64,000 nucleotides of DNA from Carnegiea gigantea. Taxonomy: Eukaryota > Streptophyta > Magnoliopsida > Caryophyllales > Cactaceae. Numbering within the stretch: the first letter of the stretch is position 1; every line of letters starts with the position of its first letter. The stretch lies in assembly GCA_029747015.1 (NCBI GenBank), contig JAKOGI010002164.1, forward strand, positions 62,001 through 126,000. The letters are read 5' to 3'. The translations under genes and the position numbers were made by a program. This document shows positions 1-10,931 of this stretch, in pieces. The notes beneath the pieces were generated by a model. It saw only the letters and a list, made by a program, of their open reading frames with translations. It was not told the DNA's origin and searched no databases.

Positions 1-1119
1 AAAGGGTCACGACTTTGTATACCCAAGTGCGGGTTTAGAGAGTTGCTAATCCAAGAGTTGCATGGTGGTGCTCTAGCCGGCCACTTTGGGGTAGAGAAGA
101 CGTGCTCAATGCTCAAGGAGCACTACTATTGGCCAAAAATGGTTAGAGATGTGGAGCATTTCATCAAAAGATGCTCAACTTGTCACATGGCTAAAAGCCA
201 TGCCCTTCCCCACGGCCTCTACTCCCCTTTGCCCGTACCTCTAGCCCCATGGGAAGATATTAGCTTGGATTTCATCACGGGTTTGCAGCGCACACAAAGA
301 AGCAAGGACTCCATCATGGTGGTGGTGGACCGATTCTCTAAAATGGCCCACTTTGTTCCTTGCCACACCATTCATGATGCTTCCCACATAGCCAATCTCT
401 ACTTCAAAGAGATTGTGAGACTTCATGGTATTCCCAAGAGCATGGTTTCGGATAAGGACACTAAGTTCCTTAGTCACTTTTGGCTCACACTTTGGAGAAA
501 GATGGGGACACTTCTCAAGTTTAGTACCACTTGTCACCCCCAAACCGATGGCCAAACCGAGGTGACTAACCGAACCTTGGGCACCTTACTTAGGGTGCTT
601 GTGAAGAAGAACATCAAGGCTTGGGATGAACTCCTACCTCATGCGGAGTTCGCCTTCAACCGCGCACCAAGCAAAGCCACCCACCTCTCCCCCTTCCAAG
701 TGGTCTATGGGTACAATCCAAGAACACCCTTAGACCTCACTCCCATTCCTACACCTAGCAAGTTTAGTTGGGAGGCTGAAAAACGAGCCCAAGAGATCAA
801 GGACCTTCATGCTCAAGTCCGGGAGAGGATTGAGAAGGCTAATCCCCAAGCCATGCATCAAGCCAATAAGCACAAGAAGGAGGTCCACTATCAGCCGGGA
901 GACTTAGTGTGGGTCCACTTGCGGAAGGAGAGATTCCCAAGCAAACGCAAGTCCAAAATCATGCCAAGGTCCGATGGCCCGTTTGAGATATGGGCCCAGT
1001 GCCTACAAAGTCGACCTTCCCGGTGATTATGGGGTATCCGCCACCTTCAATGTGGCTGATTTGAGCCCATACTATGATGAAGATGAGGAGTTACCGAGTT
1101 TGAGGTCAAACTCCAAACA
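1..1119 (+). pseudogene. Integrase C-terminal two thirds of Aut-a copy 1, frameshifted
   Basis: Integrase part of a gag-pol polyprotein, open from base 1. Visible in order: the HHCC zinc-binding region (histidines in ELHGGALAGHFG, cysteines in CSTC), the core with first Asp in ISLDF, second Asp in VSDKDTKF and the Glu in HPQTDGQTEVTN, then the basic C-terminal domain with the GPF motif. Integrase would insert the cDNA into nuclear DNA. Near position 988 about 11 bases are missing compared with the copy at 2016-6597, so the frame is lost and the first reading frame stops at 1026. The true frame is recognisable in another phase to 1119, where the inverted copy is inserted. No other function is plausible; the gene is dead here. 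Confidence 0.9.
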
Positions 1120-2241
1120 TAATGTATGCTTGCAATGAACACAACCCAAGCTTACTTCACCCTTGTTCTGGCCAAGGAAACTAATGGAGGAGAGTGAGAG
1201 AATGTAGAAGATAAGAGGAGAGGTTGGATAGAGCAAGCACCTTCAAGAGATAATCCAAGAGGAGCCACTCTTGTTGGATACTTGGGCAATCCCCTTAGAT
1301 CAATTAGGAATCACCACCTAATTGAGATAAAGGGACCTAGACACCACTTAAGTTGCCACACTTAAGATATAGACTAGGAATTTGAGGGGAGAGTTTCTTT
1401 GAGAACTCACAAGCTTATACATTCAAGTTGGTTGCAAAATGAAGGAACCAAGCTGCCTTTTAACAAGCAATGGCCGAGCTCCCTCTCTTCCTAGGCAGAA
1501 AATACAAAGCTAAGTACATGTGGGGAAGAGAAACACACCTAATCAGCCACTACTAGCTAGACACCTCACTACCTAGCTTAATCTACCTCATTAGGGGTTA
1601 TTATGCCTCCCAAATGAGGTGTCAAGCTTACAAAAGTCCTAGGTTGCAGCAAGATGAGTCATTCAGCAAGTGGGGATGCAAGTTGACAAGCAAAAAGTCC
1701 AAGAAAAACAGCCCTTGTACCGGCTAGCAACAAACCGGGTAAAGGGATGTTTTGCTTGTCCTTTTGGCTGGATAAAACCTACACAAGGGGGTGCTTTGGA
1801 TGGGATTTGAACCCTTGACTTGATAAATATTTATGTCCCCTTTCATGCTGCAAAATTTCAGAAACAATGGAGTTGAGTTGGTGGGCCAAACATTCCCTTA
1901 ATTCGGACTGTGCTGATTGGCGCCCTGCAGTGCACTGTCTTCAGTTTTGGGCTTGGTTGGCTGACCAAATGGACTCCAAATGCCTTGCAAAAGGTCTTGT
2001 TGGAAAGCTAAGATCTTAAGCTTTAAGGGGGTGGTGCGTGCAGGAAATTTCCCCCTCTATATTTTGCTCCAACAGCGACACAAAACCGGGCCAGAAACTG
2101 GACGAACTGGACAGTGCATCTTCTGCTGTGTACATGCGTTTTCTGACCAAGGCATGAACTTCTTTGGCCTCCTTGGGGGTTGAATGGGTGTGAGGGTTTG
2201 CTGAATGTGTGGATGAAGCTTGGGCACGATGGTCCCCATCA
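1120..2241 (-). repeat. 3' LTR of Aut-a copy 2
   Basis: 1122-bp LTR. In element sense it begins TGATGGGGACCATC and ends GCATACATTA (normally GCATACATCA). Its first 226 bases also encode the C-terminal end of the polyprotein, which stops at 2016. By eye it differs from the 5' LTR at only a small number of positions. Confidence 0.93.
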
Positions 2242-5200
2242 TCCTCCTCGGCTTGTTTGGAGTTTGACCTCAAACTCGGTAACTCCTCATCTTCATCATA
2301 GTATGGGCTCAAATCAGCCACATTGAAGGTGGCGGATACCCCATAATCACCGAGAAGGTCGACTTTGTAGGCATTGGGCCTGACCTTCTCTGATATCTCA
2401 AATGGGCCATCGGACCTTGGCATGATTTTGGACTTGCGTTTGCTTGGGAATCTCTCCTTCCGCAGGTGGACCCACACTAGGTCTCCCGGCTGAAAGTGGA
2501 CCTCCTTCTTGTGCTTATTGGCTTGATGCATGGCTTGGGTATTAGCCTTCTCAATCCTCTCCCGGACTTGAGCATGAAGGTCCTTGATCTCTTGGGCTCG
2601 TTTTTCAGCCTCCCAACTAAACTTGCTAGGTGTGGGAATGGGAGTGAGGTCTAAGGGTGTTCTTGGATTGTACCCATAGACCACTTGGAAGGGGGAGAGG
2701 TGGGTGGCTTTGCTTGGTGCACGGTTGAAAGCGAACTCCGCATGAGGTAGGAGTTCATCCCAGGCCTTGATGTTCTTCTTCACAAGCACCCTAAGTAAGG
2801 TGCCCAAGGTCCGGTTAGTCACCTTGGTTTGGCCATCGGTTTGGGGATGACAAGTGGTACTAAACTTGAGAAGTGTCCCTATCTTTCTCCAAAGTGTGAG
2901 CCAAAAGTGACTAAGGAACTTAGTGTCCTTATCCGAAACCATGCTCTTGGGAATGCCATGAAGTCTCATAATTTCTTTGAAGTAGAGATTGGCTATGTGG
3001 GAAGCATCATGAGTGGTGTGGCAAGGAACAAAGTCGGCCATTTTGGAGAATCGGTCCACCACCACCATGATGGAGTCCTTGCTTCTTTGTGTGCGCGGCA
3101 AACCCGTGATGAAATCCAAGCTAATATCTTCCGATGGGGCTAGAGGTACGGACAAAGGGGAGTAGAGGCCGTGGGGAAGGGCATGGCTTTTAGCCATGTG
3201 ACAAGTTGAGCATCTTTTGATAAAATGCTCCACATCTCTAGCCATTTTTGGCCAATAGTAGTGCTCCTTGAGCATTGAGCACGTCTTCTCTACCCCAAAG
3301 TGGCCGGCTAGAGCACCACCATGCAACTCTTGGATTAGCACCTCTCTAAACCCGCACTTGGGTATACAAAGTCGTGACCCCTTGAAGAGGAACCCGTTTA
3401 GGAGATGGAAGAGGCCGTGGGGATGGGTTGCACACTTTGCGTAGATCTCCTTGAAGTCTTCATCGTTGGTGTACATCCCCTTGACAACCTCAAACCCAAG
3501 TACCTTGGATTCAAGGGTAGAGAGCAAGAGATACCTTCTTGAAAGTGCATCGGCCCCTTTGTTCATTTGGCCGGATTTATGGTGGATCACAAAATGGAAG
3601 GATTGCATGAACTCTACCCACTTGGCATGTCATGGGTTGAGCTTATGTTGTCCTTGGATGAACTTCAAAGCTTGGTGATCCGTGTGGAGAATGAACTCTC
3701 CTCCAACCAAGTAATGCCGCCAATGTTCTAGTGCCGTCACAATGGCATAGGACTCCTTGTCATATGTAGAGTACTTCCTCTTAGCATCATTCAACTTTTC
3801 ACTAAAATATGCAATGGGCCTCTTCTCTTGTGACAATACGGCCCCTATGCCAACTCCGGAAGCATCACACTCTACCTCAAAGACTTTGGAAAAACTAGGT
3901 AGTGCAAGAATGGGTGCACTAGTAAGCTTCTCCTTAATCTCTTCAAAAGCTCGTTGGGCTTGATTACTCCACACAAAGTGCTTGGCCTTGAGGACCTCGG
4001 TCATGGGGGCCATGATGGAGCTAAAATCTTTGACAAACCTCCTATAGAAGGAAGCCAAACCATGGAAGCTCCGGACTTGTTGTATGGAGGTGGGAGTAGG
4101 CCACTCACGGATGGCCTTGACCTTGGCTTCATCTACATGGATGCCTTGAGCCGAAAACCACATAACCCAAGAAGATAACTTGGGGTGTGAAGAAGTGGCA
4201 TTTCTCAAGATTACCATAGAGCTTCTCTTCGGCCAAAATGTTCAAGACTTGATGGAGGTGGCTTGCATGCTCTTGTTCATCCCGGCTATACACAAGAATG
4301 TCATCAAAATAGACAACAACAAATTTGCCAATGACCGCCCTAAGCACCTCATTCATAAGTCTCATGAAGGTGCTTGGTGTATTAGTCAAGCCAAATGGCA
4401 TAACTAACCACTCATAGAGGCCCCCTTTGGTCTTGAAAGCCGTCTTCCACTCATCCCCTTCAAAGATGCGAATTTGATAATAGCCACTTCTAAGGTCGAT
4501 TTTAGAGAAGATAGTGGCTCCATGAAGCTCATCAAGCAAGTCTTCCAACCTTGGAATGGGGTACCGGTACTTGATGGTGATCTTGTTGATAGCTCTACTA
4601 TCAACACACATTCTCATACTCCCATCTTTCTTGGGCACAAGCAAGGCCGGGACGGCACACGGGCTCAAACTCTCACGGATTAACCCCTTGGATAGGAGGT
4701 CATCCACTTGTCTTTGAACCTCTCGAGTTTCTTGAGGGTTCATGCGGTATGCCGGCTTGTTTGGGAGTATGGCACCGGGAATAAGATCAATCTTGTGTTG
4801 GATCAATCTTTTAGGGGGTAGGCCATGGGGTATTTCATGTGGGAAGACGTGGGAAAAGGTTTTCATGAGGGGTGTGAGTAAAGGATGGGAAAACTCCTTT
4901 ACCCTGGCCGGCTCTTGGCCTAAGAGGATCCACTCTTTGAAGTCTTCAAATTCATGTAGTTGAGAGTGGAGTAAGGTGGTGAGAAAGACATCCAACTTGG
5001 GATTGTCTTGGGGGTTCTTTTGTGGGCTTGGTTTAAGGGGAGTGAGGGTGATTTTCTTGTGGTCTTTAGTGAAGGTGTAAGTGTTCAAGCGGCCATCATG
5101 CATAACCCTTCTATCAAATAACCATGGTTGGCCCAAGAGGACATGGCACGCATCCATAGGCACAATGTCACTCCAAAGTTCATCCTTATAGGTTCGACCA

Positions 5201-6597
5201 ATGGAAAAGGAAAGTAAACACCGAGAGGTGATTTGCAAACCCTTACCTTGGTTGAGCCATTGGATTATGTAAGGATTAGGATGAGGTGTGACCGGGAGCT
5301 TGAGTTTGTCCACCATGGTCTTGGAAGCCACATTAGCACAACTTCCTCCGTCAATAATGAGGGAGCACACCTTTCCACTCACGGTGCACCGAGTGTGGAA
5401 AATGCTTTCCCTTTGCTCCATGTCTTCATGGGAAGCTAGCCCACTCAAGGCCCTTCTAATCCCCAAGAGCTCTCCTTCATCCGGACCCTCTTCAACCTCC
5501 TCTATGATTTCATTCAAGTACACCCCTTTCTCTTCTTCCTCCTTTTCTTCCTCCTCTTGTAGCTCCTCTAAGGAAGCTTGATATTCAGCTAGAGAGACCA
5601 TTCTTTTGTTGGGACACTCAGAAGCATAGTGTCCAAGGCCTTGGCAACGAAAACACCGGACTTTGCTAGATGGCTTTGGGGGTAGTTGTTTGGAGGGAGT
5701 TTGTGGAGTGGTGTTTTGTGGGGGTTTCGGGTTTGGAGAGGGGAAGGATTTTTGAGGAGTGTATGGAGGCTTTTGGAAGCCATAAGGCCGTGGGGTAGGC
5801 TTGGGGATGGGATTCTTGCCTTTGAGTTTCTTTTGCATTTCAACTTTGTGGGCTAGAGCACTTAGCTCATCAAGAGAGGTGTAAGGATGTAACTCAACAA
5901 CATGAGCAATTTGCTCATCAAGGCCACTCAAGTATCGAATCAAGGTTTGGGAGTCATCCTCCTTCAAATCACATTTCAAGAGAAGTTGTTCAAAGTCCCT
6001 AGTGTATTCTTCTACACTTTTGGAACCTTGTTTGAGGTGGTGGAGTTTAAGGAAGTTGCCTTGGAGGTAATGTGGGGGTAAGAATTTGGCCTTTAATTTG
6101 GACTTCATTTTCTCCCAAGTCTTAATCTTACTTTTCCCCTTCCTTACTCTCTTGGACACAACATTAGACCACCAAATAGAGGCATATTTATGAAGTTTCA
6201 AAGCCACTAGTTTTACCTTCTTGCCTTCCAGAATGTCCTTGTACTCGAAGACTCGTTCCACCGTTTGTAACCAATCAAGGAAGATATCCGGATCGAGTTG
6301 ACCTTCATACTCCGGGATGTCAACTTTAAAATCACCATAGCTTCGTTCGTTATGCCTTTGGTGTCGGCATGGCCGTCTACCTTGCTCTTCCTCACTAGAA
6401 TCACCAAAAGGGTTTCTTCCCTCAGAATCATCCGAGTCCCTATGCTTGCTTGAGCTTTGAGAACTCCATTGGTTCCGCCTCTTTTCTTCCATGAGTTGGC
6501 CAAGTTGCCGTTGAAGGTACTTGAGTTGTGCCTCAAGTTCAGCTTTCTCCCTAAGGGCTTGTTCAGCCACCTGAGTAGGGGTAAGTCTAGTGGACAT
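2016..6597 (-). pseudogene. gag-pol polyprotein of Aut-a copy 2 (one frameshift, one stop)
   Basis: Single gag-pol frame of about 1526 codons, starting at ATG 6597 (MSTRLTPTQVAEQ). The open frame continues upstream into the LTR, but this ATG matches the start in the related copies. Order: coiled-coil-like N-terminus, retrotransposon gag domain ([17 protein letters not shown]), CCHC knuckle ([14 protein letters not shown]), aspartic protease (IIDGGSC, near 5340-5360), reverse transcriptase with YFDDILVYS (near 4300-4320), RNase H ([10 protein letters not shown]), HHCC/DDE integrase, GPF domain. There is no chromodomain. Breaks: one extra base in the A run at 4154-4157 after FLGYVV, and a TGA at 3630-3632 where relatives have an Arg codon. 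The frame crosses the polypurine tract and ends 226 bases inside the 3' LTR. Gag and pol share one frame, as expected for this clade. Confidence 0.93.
2242..2252 (-). other. Polypurine tract of Aut-a copy 2
   Basis: In element sense GCCGAGGAGGA directly abuts the LTR start. It is the likely primer for plus-strand DNA synthesis and lies inside the coding frame (SKQAEED). Confidence 0.8.
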
Positions 6598-6642
6598 GGT
6601 GATTTTGTGGTGGGAACTTGGTGTTTTGGGTTGAAAAGGGGG

Positions 6643-6846
6643 AGGCACGGTCGGGTGGTGTGGCACGGTCAGGGCGTGCTCACGGGCTGAAGGTGAATTC
6701 TGGGACAGTGGGTGTGGCACGGTCGTGTGTGGTGGCACGGGGTGACCGTGCTGTGTTGCTGGAAAATGGGTTTGGGTTTCTGGATGTGGCACGGTCGTGC
6801 GTAGGGAGCACGGTGTGCCCGTGCTAAATTTCTGGCTAGGCACGGC
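6643..6846 (-). promoter_or_regulatory. 5' leader with GCACG/CGTGC inverted-repeat motifs
   Basis: Untranslated leader between PBS and gag start, rich in near-palindromic motifs. An exact GCACGACCGTGC (element sense) lies at 6789-6800, with several variants around it. The same motif is in the leaders of Aut-b, Aut-g, Aut-K, Non-B and Non-D and in the LTR of Non-C. A role in RNA dimerisation or packaging is conjecture. Confidence 0.5.
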
Positions 6847-6941
6847 TGGAAATTTTGTGGGTGAGTGTTTGGGGTGGTTTTTGTGAGTTTGGTGTTTGAA
6901 CGTGTTTGGGCAAGGAGAGCTTGGCCAAGAAGGTAGCCTAA

Positions 6942-6953
6942 GCTCTGATACCA
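6942..6953 (-). other. Primer binding site of Aut-a copy 2
   Basis: In element sense TGGTATCAGAGC, two bases after the LTR end. It is complementary to the 3' end of initiator methionine tRNA, the usual primer for this class. Confidence 0.9.
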
Positions 6954-6955
6954 AA

Positions 6956-8077
6956 TGATGTATGCTTGCAATGAACACAACCCAAGCTTACTTCACCCTT
7001 GTTCTTACCAAGGAAACTAATGGAGGAAAGTGAGAGAATGTAGAAGATAGGAGGAGAGGTTGGATAGAGCAAGCACCTTCAAGAGATAATCCAAGAGGAG
7101 CCACTCTTGTTGGATAGTTGGGCAATCCCCTTAGATCAATTAGGAATCACCACCTAATTGAGATAAAGGGACCTAGACACCACTTAAGTTGCCACACTTA
7201 AGATATAGACTAGGAATTTTGAGGGGAGAGTTTCTTTGAGAACTCACAAGCTTATACACTCAAGTTGGTTGCAAAATGAAGGAACCAAGCTGCCTTTTAA
7301 CAAGCAATGGCCGAGCTCCCTCTCTTCCTAGGCAGCAAATACAAAGCTAAGTACATATGGGGAAGAGAAACACATCTAATCAGCCACTACTAGTTAGAAA
7401 CCTCACTACCTAGCTTAATCTACCTCATTAGGGGTTATTATGCCTCCCAAATGAGGTGTCAAGCTTACAAAAGTCCTAGGTTGCAGCAAGATGAGTCATT
7501 CAGCAAGGGGGGATGCAAGTTGACAAGCAAAAAGTCCAAGAAAAACAGCCCTTGTACCGGCTAGCAACAAACCAGGTAAAGGGATGTTTTGCTTGTCCTT
7601 TTGGCTGGATAAAGCCTACACAAGGGGGTGCTTTGGATGGGATTTGAACCCTTGAATTGATAAATATTTATGTCTCCTTTCATGCTGCAAAATTTTAGAA
7701 ACAATGGAGTTGAGTTGGTGGGCCAAACATTCCCTTAATTCGGACTGTGCTGATTGGCGCCCTGCAGTGCACTGTCTTCAGTTTTGGGATTGGTTGGCTG
7801 ACCAAATGGACTCCAAATGCCTTGCAAAAGGTCTTGTTGGAAAGCTAAGATCTTAAGCTTTAAGAGGGTGTGCGTGCAGGAAATTTCCCCCTCTATATTT
7901 TGCTCCAACAGCGACACAAAACCGGGCCAGAAACTGGACGAACTGGACAGTGCATCTTCTACTGTGTACATGAGTTTTCTGACCAAGGCATGAACTTCTT
8001 TGGCCTCCTTGGGGGTTGAATGGGTGTGAGGGTTTGCTGAATGTGTGGATGAAGCTTGGGCACGATGGTCCCCATCA
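6956..8077 (-). repeat. 5' LTR of Aut-a copy 2
   Basis: 1122-bp LTR, followed in element sense by the PBS. It is bounded on the right by AAACA, the repeat of the bases before 1120. It carries the same internal features as the 3' LTR. Confidence 0.95.
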
Positions 8078-8082
8078 AAACA

Positions 8083-8314
8083 AGCCGGGGAGGATGGTGG
8101 GGACCATCGTGCCCAAGCTTCATCCACACATTCAGCAAACCCTCACACCCATTCAACCCCCAGGGAGGCCAAAGAAGTTCATGCCTTAGGTCAGAAAACT
8201 CATGTACACAGCAGAAGGTGCACTGTCCAGTTCGTCCAGTTTCTGGCCCGGTTTTGTGTCGCTGTTGGAGCAAAATATAGAGGGGGAAATTTCCTGCACG
8301 CACCACCCCCTTAA
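8083..8314 (+). pseudogene. Polyprotein tail of Aut-a copy 1, running into its 3' LTR
   Basis: Continuation of the integrase frame after the inserted element: QAGED, the polypurine tract at 8084-8094 (GCCGGGGAGGA), then the LTR-encoded tail (GDHRAQASSTHSAN). One extra base after HAL (catgccttaggtc versus catgccttggtc in relatives) shifts the frame, and it ends at 8314. The tail in relatives carries a W-P-G-F-V segment that is lost from frame here. Confidence 0.8.
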
Positions 8315-9218
8315 CGCTTAAGATCTTAGCTTTCCAACAAGACCTTTTGTAAGGCATTTGTAGTCCATTTGGTCAGCCAACCAAGCCCAAAACTGAAGAT
8401 AGTGCACTGCAGGGTGCCAATCAGTACAGTCCGAATTAAGGGAATGTTTGGCCCACCAACTCAACTCCATTGTTTCTGAAATTTTGCAGCGTGAAAGGGG
8501 ACATAAATATTTATCAAGTCAAGGGTTCAAATCCCATCCAAAGCACCCCCTTGTGTAGGTTTTATCCAGCCAAAAGGACAAGCAAAACATCCCTTTACCC
8601 GGTTTGTTGCTAGCCGGTACAAGGGCTGTTTTTCTTGGACTTTTTGCTTGTCAACTTGCATCCTCACTTGCTGAATGACTCATCTTGCTGCAACCTAGGA
8701 CTTTTGTAAGCTTGACACCTCATTTGGGAGGCATAATAACCCCTAATGAGGTAGATTAAGCTAGGTAGTGAGGTGTCTAGCTAGTAGTGGCTGATTAGGT
8801 GTGTTTCTCTTCCCCACATGCACTTAGCTTTGTATTTGCTGCCTAGGAAGAGAGGGAGCTCGGCCGTTGCTTGTTAAAAGGCAGTTTGGTTCCTTCATTT
8901 TGCAACCAACTTGAATGTATAAGCTTGTGAGTTCTCAAAGAAACTCTCCCCTCAAAATTCCTAGTCTATATCTTAAGTGTGGCAACTTAAGTGGTGTCTA
9001 GGTCCCTTTCTCTTAATTAGGTGGTGATTCCTAATTGATCTAAGGGGATTGCCCAAGTATCCAACAAGAGTGGCTCCTCTTGGATTATCTCTTGAAGGTG
9101 CTTGCTCTGTCCAACCTCTCCTCTTATCTTCTACATTCTCTCACTTTCCTCCATTAGTTTCCTTGGCAAGAACGAGGGTGAAGTAAGCTTGGGTTGTGTT
9201 CATTGCAAGCATACATCA
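8095..9218 (+). repeat. 3' LTR of Aut-a copy 1
   Basis: 1124-bp LTR starting TGGTGGGGACC (TGATG mutated to TGGTG) and ending GCATACATCA. It is in opposite orientation to the LTR at 6956-8077 and separated from it by only 17 bases, forming a near-contiguous 2.2-kb inverted repeat. Confidence 0.9.
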
Positions 9219-9318
9219 CCATGTAACTCTTTAATACAAGCCTAGCAAGCACCTACCTAAGCAGGTACACACCTAGACCTTTCCTTCCTAGGGAGCAAAG
9301 GTATTAACTTAAGCTAAT
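9219..9318 (-). repeat. Fragment of a family G LTR between two insertions
   Basis: 100 bases between the end of Aut-a copy 1 and the start of the Non-X array. It contains a 'aagcctagcaagca...acacctagac' stretch shared with 39711-39760 and 56571-56620, so it belongs to the G LTR that continues at 38318. Flank CTAAT at 9314-9318 is the left TSD of the Non-X array. Confidence 0.75.
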
Positions 9319-10661
9319 TGATGTATATAAGAGCACCCAAATGACCAAGTTAGGTTATCTTTTGTGGTTTTTAGTTAAGGAAGAAAGAAAACAAAGGAAG
9401 GATAGGTTCAAGGTTGAGTTTGAGATAATCCAAGAAGGGGCCACTCAAAATCAATCCTTGGGCACATTTCTTTACTCTTTCTAGGATACAGAAATGATTC
9501 ACCACCTAGAAGAGTTAAGGAAACTAGAACACCACTTGAGTTTGCCAACACTCAAGATATAGAACTAGGTTTGCACACACACTTTGAGAGAACACTTCAA
9601 AGTTGAGTTGTATTACTTGAATTCGAATGTAAGTTGATGGGGAACAACCCTATGCTATGGCCTTTATATAGTAGAGGCCTTACATCATGAAAAGGCATGA
9701 AATATACACAAAAAGAAGTGAAGGAAAACAAGGCGAAATTCAGCAACTGCATTTAAGCGTGAAGAGGTGTGTCTCTTGAAGCCTTTGATGTGAAAAGAGT
9801 GTAGCAGCCAAGGGAATTCATGCACCCATAATTCTCACACTTCTTGGCCTTGCTAGAGGAGGGGATACATGGTTTTGGAAGAGGCAACAAGCAGCAAAGC
9901 CGAAATGGGAAGGAAAACACATGCTTCACGCGTTTTGTAACAAATGCGTTCACATCAGCAGCAAGCCCAACTTCCAGGAGGCATATCTCTCTGAATACTA
10001 AACCAAATTCGATGATCTTGGGCTTGTTGGAAAGCTTAGGATGTCTAGTTTCTAGGGAATCCAATTTTACTCCAATTGGAGCATCCGATCCAAAGTTATG
10101 GCTCAAATAGTGAAGGCTGTGCAAACTATCCTGTGCCAGGATACCGTGTGCTTGTGGGCTGAACTTGACCAACCAAATGAACTCCAAATGAAGCAAGGCT
10201 GGTCTTATTGGAAAGCTGACTCCTTAAGCTTGAGGAAAGTGAAGGTCCACATGAAAATTACCCATCTCTTCTTGCTGCAACAGATGCACAAAACCGGACA
10301 TGCGTTCGGTCAAACTGTGCATGAAAAGGGGGCTGTGATTTAAGGCATTCCAGACCATGGTTACGACCTCCTTGGCCTCCTTGGCCTTCTTTTGATCTTC
10401 CTTTACTTCTCTAGAGGCATTAGGGTTTTGGGCATGATGGTCTCCATTATTGAAATGCAAGGTACTCTTGATCCCCATTTGGAAAACCCGTTCGGAAAAG
10501 GTACTTTGAAGTTCAAATAAAACTCTATAAAGTGCTTTTTGTCATGAAATTCAAATATTGGAACCAAAGAGGAGCCTTGCCATGCATGAACTTGTTTGAA
10601 ACTTACCTCCCTTGAAGTTGAGTTTAAAGAATGAAAATGATCCTCTTGAAAATATGCATCA
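9319..10661 (-). repeat. LTR 1 (leftmost) of the Non-X array
   Basis: 1343-bp LTR ending in GATGCATATTTTCAAG (element sense start, TGATGCATATTTTC) on the right. Its left edge meets the target site CTAAT, but its right edge abuts gag at CTTCT, the site used by the Non-X copy at 32928-36705. It is therefore best read as a recombinant between an outer and a nested LTR. The LTR carries reading frames of the LTR-encoded tail (10224-10478). Confidence 0.85.
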
Positions 10662-10931
10662 CTTCTCTTGCTCTTCAAGGTTGTAGCGAGTGAAGACTTG
10701 TTCCACTTTGGAAATCCAGTAAGGAAATTCTTCCTTTCGGCCACAAAACTTTGGAGTTTCAAGGCTGGCCAACTCCTTTGCAATCAAAGCAACATCTTTC
10801 CTTAGGTTTTTAAAAGAAATCGTGATGGATGAATGCTTGAGGGTTCTTTTGTGGAGTGAGTATTTTGAGGTTAGGGATGTATTTAGGCTAAGGGAAGAAG
10901 CATGGTCAGAACCATAGGCTCTGATACCAAA
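10662..10931 (-). pseudogene. Truncated first internal region of Non-X array: gag N-terminus only
   Basis: 270 bases holding a PBS (10918-10929), a short leader and the first ~54 codons of gag (ISFKNLRKD to YNLEEQEK). The start codon is changed from ATG to ACG. The frame ends in the TGA of the abutting LTR. The breakpoint is at the same base as the insertion point of the Non-X copy at 36705, which indicates loss by LTR-LTR recombination rather than random deletion. Confidence 0.85.

Larger units (their letters stand above)
1120..8077 (-). mobile_element. Aut-a copy 2: full-length CRM-like retrotransposon inside copy 1
   Basis: Complete 6958-bp element in minus orientation with 1122-bp LTRs (1120-2241 and 6956-8077), PBS, leader, one gag-pol frame and polypurine tract. 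The exact TSD AAACA lies at 1115-1119 and 8078-8082. The left terminus reads TAATG instead of TGATG (one transition). It was inserted into a relative a few codons before that relative's polypurine tract, in the opposite direction, so the two copies could form a long inverted duplex if transcribed together. Confidence 0.95.
1..9218 (+). mobile_element. Aut-a copy 1: 3' part of a CRM-like Ty3/gypsy retrotransposon, interrupted
   Basis: The 3' part of an autonomous-type LTR retrotransposon that begins before the window. It shows integrase (1-1119), an interruption by an inverted copy of the same family (1120-8077, TSD AAACA), then the last integrase codons, the polypurine tract and the 3' LTR (8095-9218). 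The flank after the LTR is CCATG, the presumed TSD; its partner lies outside the window. The element sits in a G-family LTR, whose sequence resumes at 9219. CRM-clade assignment is inferred from the chromodomain-less integrase and from the reading frame running into the LTR. Confidence 0.85.

Noticed and set aside
2829..3143. Open frame of 104 codons on the + strand over integrase, repeated at 241-555 on the other strand
   Set aside because: It is the antisense shadow of the conserved integrase core and occurs wherever that core does.
8078..8095. Short spacer between inverted LTRs as a possible hairpin transposon or MITE
   Set aside because: Explained by TSD AAACA and the host polypurine tract; both arms are LTRs of known elements.
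9219..9318. Possible host gene or exon between elements
   Set aside because: It matches G LTR sequence found at 39711 and 56571, so it is repeat DNA.
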